From an uncultured Muribaculaceae bacterium (GTDB lineage Bacteria; Bacteroidota; Bacteroidia; Bacteroidales; Muribaculaceae), in NCBI GenBank assembly GCA_910587425.1, contig CAJUKU010000027.1, positions 1 to 17,804 of the forward strand: a DNA stretch of 17,804 nt, in the 5' to 3' direction. Both the position numbers and the translations under genes were made by a program. Shown here piece by piece: positions 16,133-17,804 of this stretch (positions within the stretch are counted from its first letter, which is position 1; each line of letters starts with the position of its first letter). The notes under the pieces were generated by a model. The model did not search any database and was not told the origin of the DNA. It saw only the letters and a program-made list of their open reading frames with translations.

Positions 16133-17770
16133 ATGGCTAAAGAAATAAAATTTGAGATAAAGGCTCGCGAAGAGCTCAAGAAAGGTGTCGACGCTCTTGC
16201 CGACGCCGTAAAGGTAACCCTCGGTCCTAAAGGACGCAATGTGATCATCGAGAAGAAGTTCGGTGCTCCCCACATCACCAAGGATGGTGTGAGCGTGGCA
16301 CGCGAGGTTGAGCTCGAAGATCCGTTCCAGAACATGGGTGCGCAGCTCGTCAAGGAGGTAGCCTCCAAGACCGGCGACGACGCAGGTGACGGAACAACAA
16401 CCGCAACAGTGCTTGCACAGAGCATCATCAATGTCGGACTCAAGAACGTAGCCGCCGGAGCCAACCCGATGGACATCAAGCGCGGTATCGACAAGGCTGT
16501 AGCTGCTGTGGTCGAGAACATAAAAGGCATGGCAGAAGAGGTGGGCGACGACTTCAAGAAAATCGAAGACGTGGCACGCGTATCGGCTAACAACGACGAG
16601 GCTATCGGTCGCCTGATCGCCGAGGCTATGAAGAAAGTCAAGAAAGAGGGCGTGATAACCGTCGATGAAGCCAAGGGCACTGAGACCACCGTCGACATCG
16701 TGGAGGGCATGCAGTTCGACCGCGGCTACATATCACCTTACTTCGTGACCAATCCCGAGAAGATGGAGTGCGAGATGGATTCACCCTACGTGCTCATCTT
16801 CGACAAGAAGATCTCCAACCTCAAGGATATGCTTCCTATCCTCGAAGCTACGGCTCAGAGCGGACGTCCGCTGCTCGTGATCGCCGAGGATGTCGATCAG
16901 GAAGCTCTCGCCACCCTGGTTGTGAACCGTCTGCGCGGCTCACTCAAGATCTGCGCTGTCAAGGCTCCCGGCTTCGGCGACCGCCGCAAAGAGATGCTTG
17001 AGGATATCGCAGTTCTCACCGGCGGTGTTGTCATCTCCGAGGAGAAGGGCATGAAGCTTGAGAACGCCACTCTCGATTATCTCGGACGCGCCGAGAAGAT
17101 CACCGTCAACAAGGAGAACACAACCATCGTCAACGGTGCAGGCAACAAGGAATCCATCGCCGCACGCGTGGCACAGATCAAGACCCAGATCGAACAGACC
17201 ACAAGCGACTACGACCGCGAGAAGCTCCAGGAGCGTCTTGCCAAGCTCGCCGGCGGTGTGGCAGTGCTCCACATCGGTGCACCCTCAGAGGTTGAGATGA
17301 AGGAGAAGAAGGACCGTGTTGACGATGCGCTGAGCGCAACACGTGCCGCTATCGCCGAAGGCATCGTGCCCGGCGGAGGTGTAGCCTACATCCGTTGCGT
17401 CGAGAAGCTTGAGGGTCTTAAGGGCGACAACGATGACGAGACCACCGGTATACTCATCGTTAAGCGCGCTATCGAGGAGCCCCTCCGTCAGATCGTGGCA
17501 AACGCCGGTGTGGAAGGTGCTGTAGTCGTGCAGAAAGTCAAGGAGGGTAAAGGTGACTTCGGTTACAATGCCCGCACCGACAAGTATGAGAACCTTCTCG
17601 CAGCTGGCGTTATCGACCCCGCCAAGGTGACACGCGTAGCTCTTGAGAACGCCGCATCAATCGCAGGCATGTTCCTAACCACCGAGTGCGTCATCGCCGA
17701 GAAGAAGGAGGAGAATCCTGCTCCCGCAATGCCCGCTCCCGGAATGGGTGGCATGGGCGGCATGATGTAA
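16133..17770 (+). CDS. groEL: Chaperonin GroEL
   Basis: ATP-driven 14-subunit folding chamber working with GroES. 545 residues, full length. It starts MAKEIKFEIKAREELKKGVD and shows the nucleotide-binding motifs GPKGRN (31-36) and GDGTTT (85-90), VPGGGVAYIR in the second equatorial segment, and the flexible GGMGGMM tail typical of group I chaperonins. The frame is intact, and the stop is 34 bp before the window edge, so any terminator lies outside. Confidence 0.98.
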   Translation: MAKEIKFEIKAREELKKGVDALADAVKVTLGPKGRNVIIEKKFGAPHITKDGVSVAREVELEDPFQNMGAQLVKEVASKTGDDAGDGTTTATVLAQSIINVGLKNVAAGANPMDIKRGIDKAVAAVVENIKGMAEEVGDDFKKIEDVARVSANNDEAIGRLIAEAMKKVKKEGVITVDEAKGTETTVDIVEGMQFDRGYISPYFVTNPEKMECEMDSPYVLIFDKKISNLKDMLPILEATAQSGRPLLVIAEDVDQEALATLVVNRLRGSLKICAVKAPGFGDRRKEMLEDIAVLTGGVVISEEKGMKLENATLDYLGRAEKITVNKENTTIVNGAGNKESIAARVAQIKTQIEQTTSDYDREKLQERLAKLAGGVAVLHIGAPSEVEMKEKKDRVDDALSATRAAIAEGIVPGGGVAYIRCVEKLEGLKGDNDDETTGILIVKRAIEEPLRQIVANAGVEGAVVVQKVKEGKGDFGYNARTDKYENLLAAGVIDPAKVTRVALENAASIAGMFLTTECVIAEKKEENPAPAMPAPGMGGMGGMM

Positions 17771-17804
17771 GCCACTCATCAATAATGACTTCGATAATGC
17801 AGAT

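Overview
The window looks like a Bacteroidales chromosome, most likely Muribaculaceae or a close relative. This rests on methylmalonyl-CoA mutase of the two-subunit type, a lipid A gene next to a GH95 alpha-fucosidase, GroES/GroEL with a GGM tail, start codons without Shine-Dalgarno sequences, and several promoters with the Bacteroidetes layout TTG-N19-TAnnTTTG. Family assignment is inference; I could not run a search.

Layout. 1-1082 has no convincing protein gene. It holds palindromes, a G10 tract, three copies of a dispersed stem-loop repeat and a short transcription unit (834-934) with its own promoter and intrinsic terminator. 1083-4644 (minus) is a GH95 fucosidase followed 13 bp later by lpxB. 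4645-5311 holds the fucosidase promoter, a second copy of the short RNA unit (4959-5063) and the mutA promoter. 5312-9321 (plus) is mutA-mutB, ended by a strong hairpin. 9322-10575 is a 1.25 kb stretch without a plausible ORF; on the minus strand it reads as two tandem structured RNAs of about 575 and 350 nt, each with a TAnnTTTG box and a T tract. 10576-13004 (minus) is a redox cluster: an exported DJ-1-like protein, a membrane protein with a covalent-FMN motif and CxxxCP iron-sulfur half motifs, and an N-terminally anchored nitroreductase. Divergent from it, 13115-15566 (plus) carries an iron-sulfur-flavoprotein-like reductase and an SLC13-type transporter with two RCK-C domains. 15788-17770 is groES-groEL.

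How it fits together. MutA/MutB interconvert succinyl-CoA and methylmalonyl-CoA in the succinate-propionate pathway. The fucosidase is predicted to be exported and to trim host or dietary fucosides; LpxB makes the lipid A disaccharide. The 10.6-13.7 kb genes suggest envelope redox chemistry or oxidative stress handling. The most unusual content is RNA-level: the two tandem structured RNAs at 9.5-10.5 kb, and the two related short RNA units at 0.85 and 5.0 kb. I recognise no named family for any of them.
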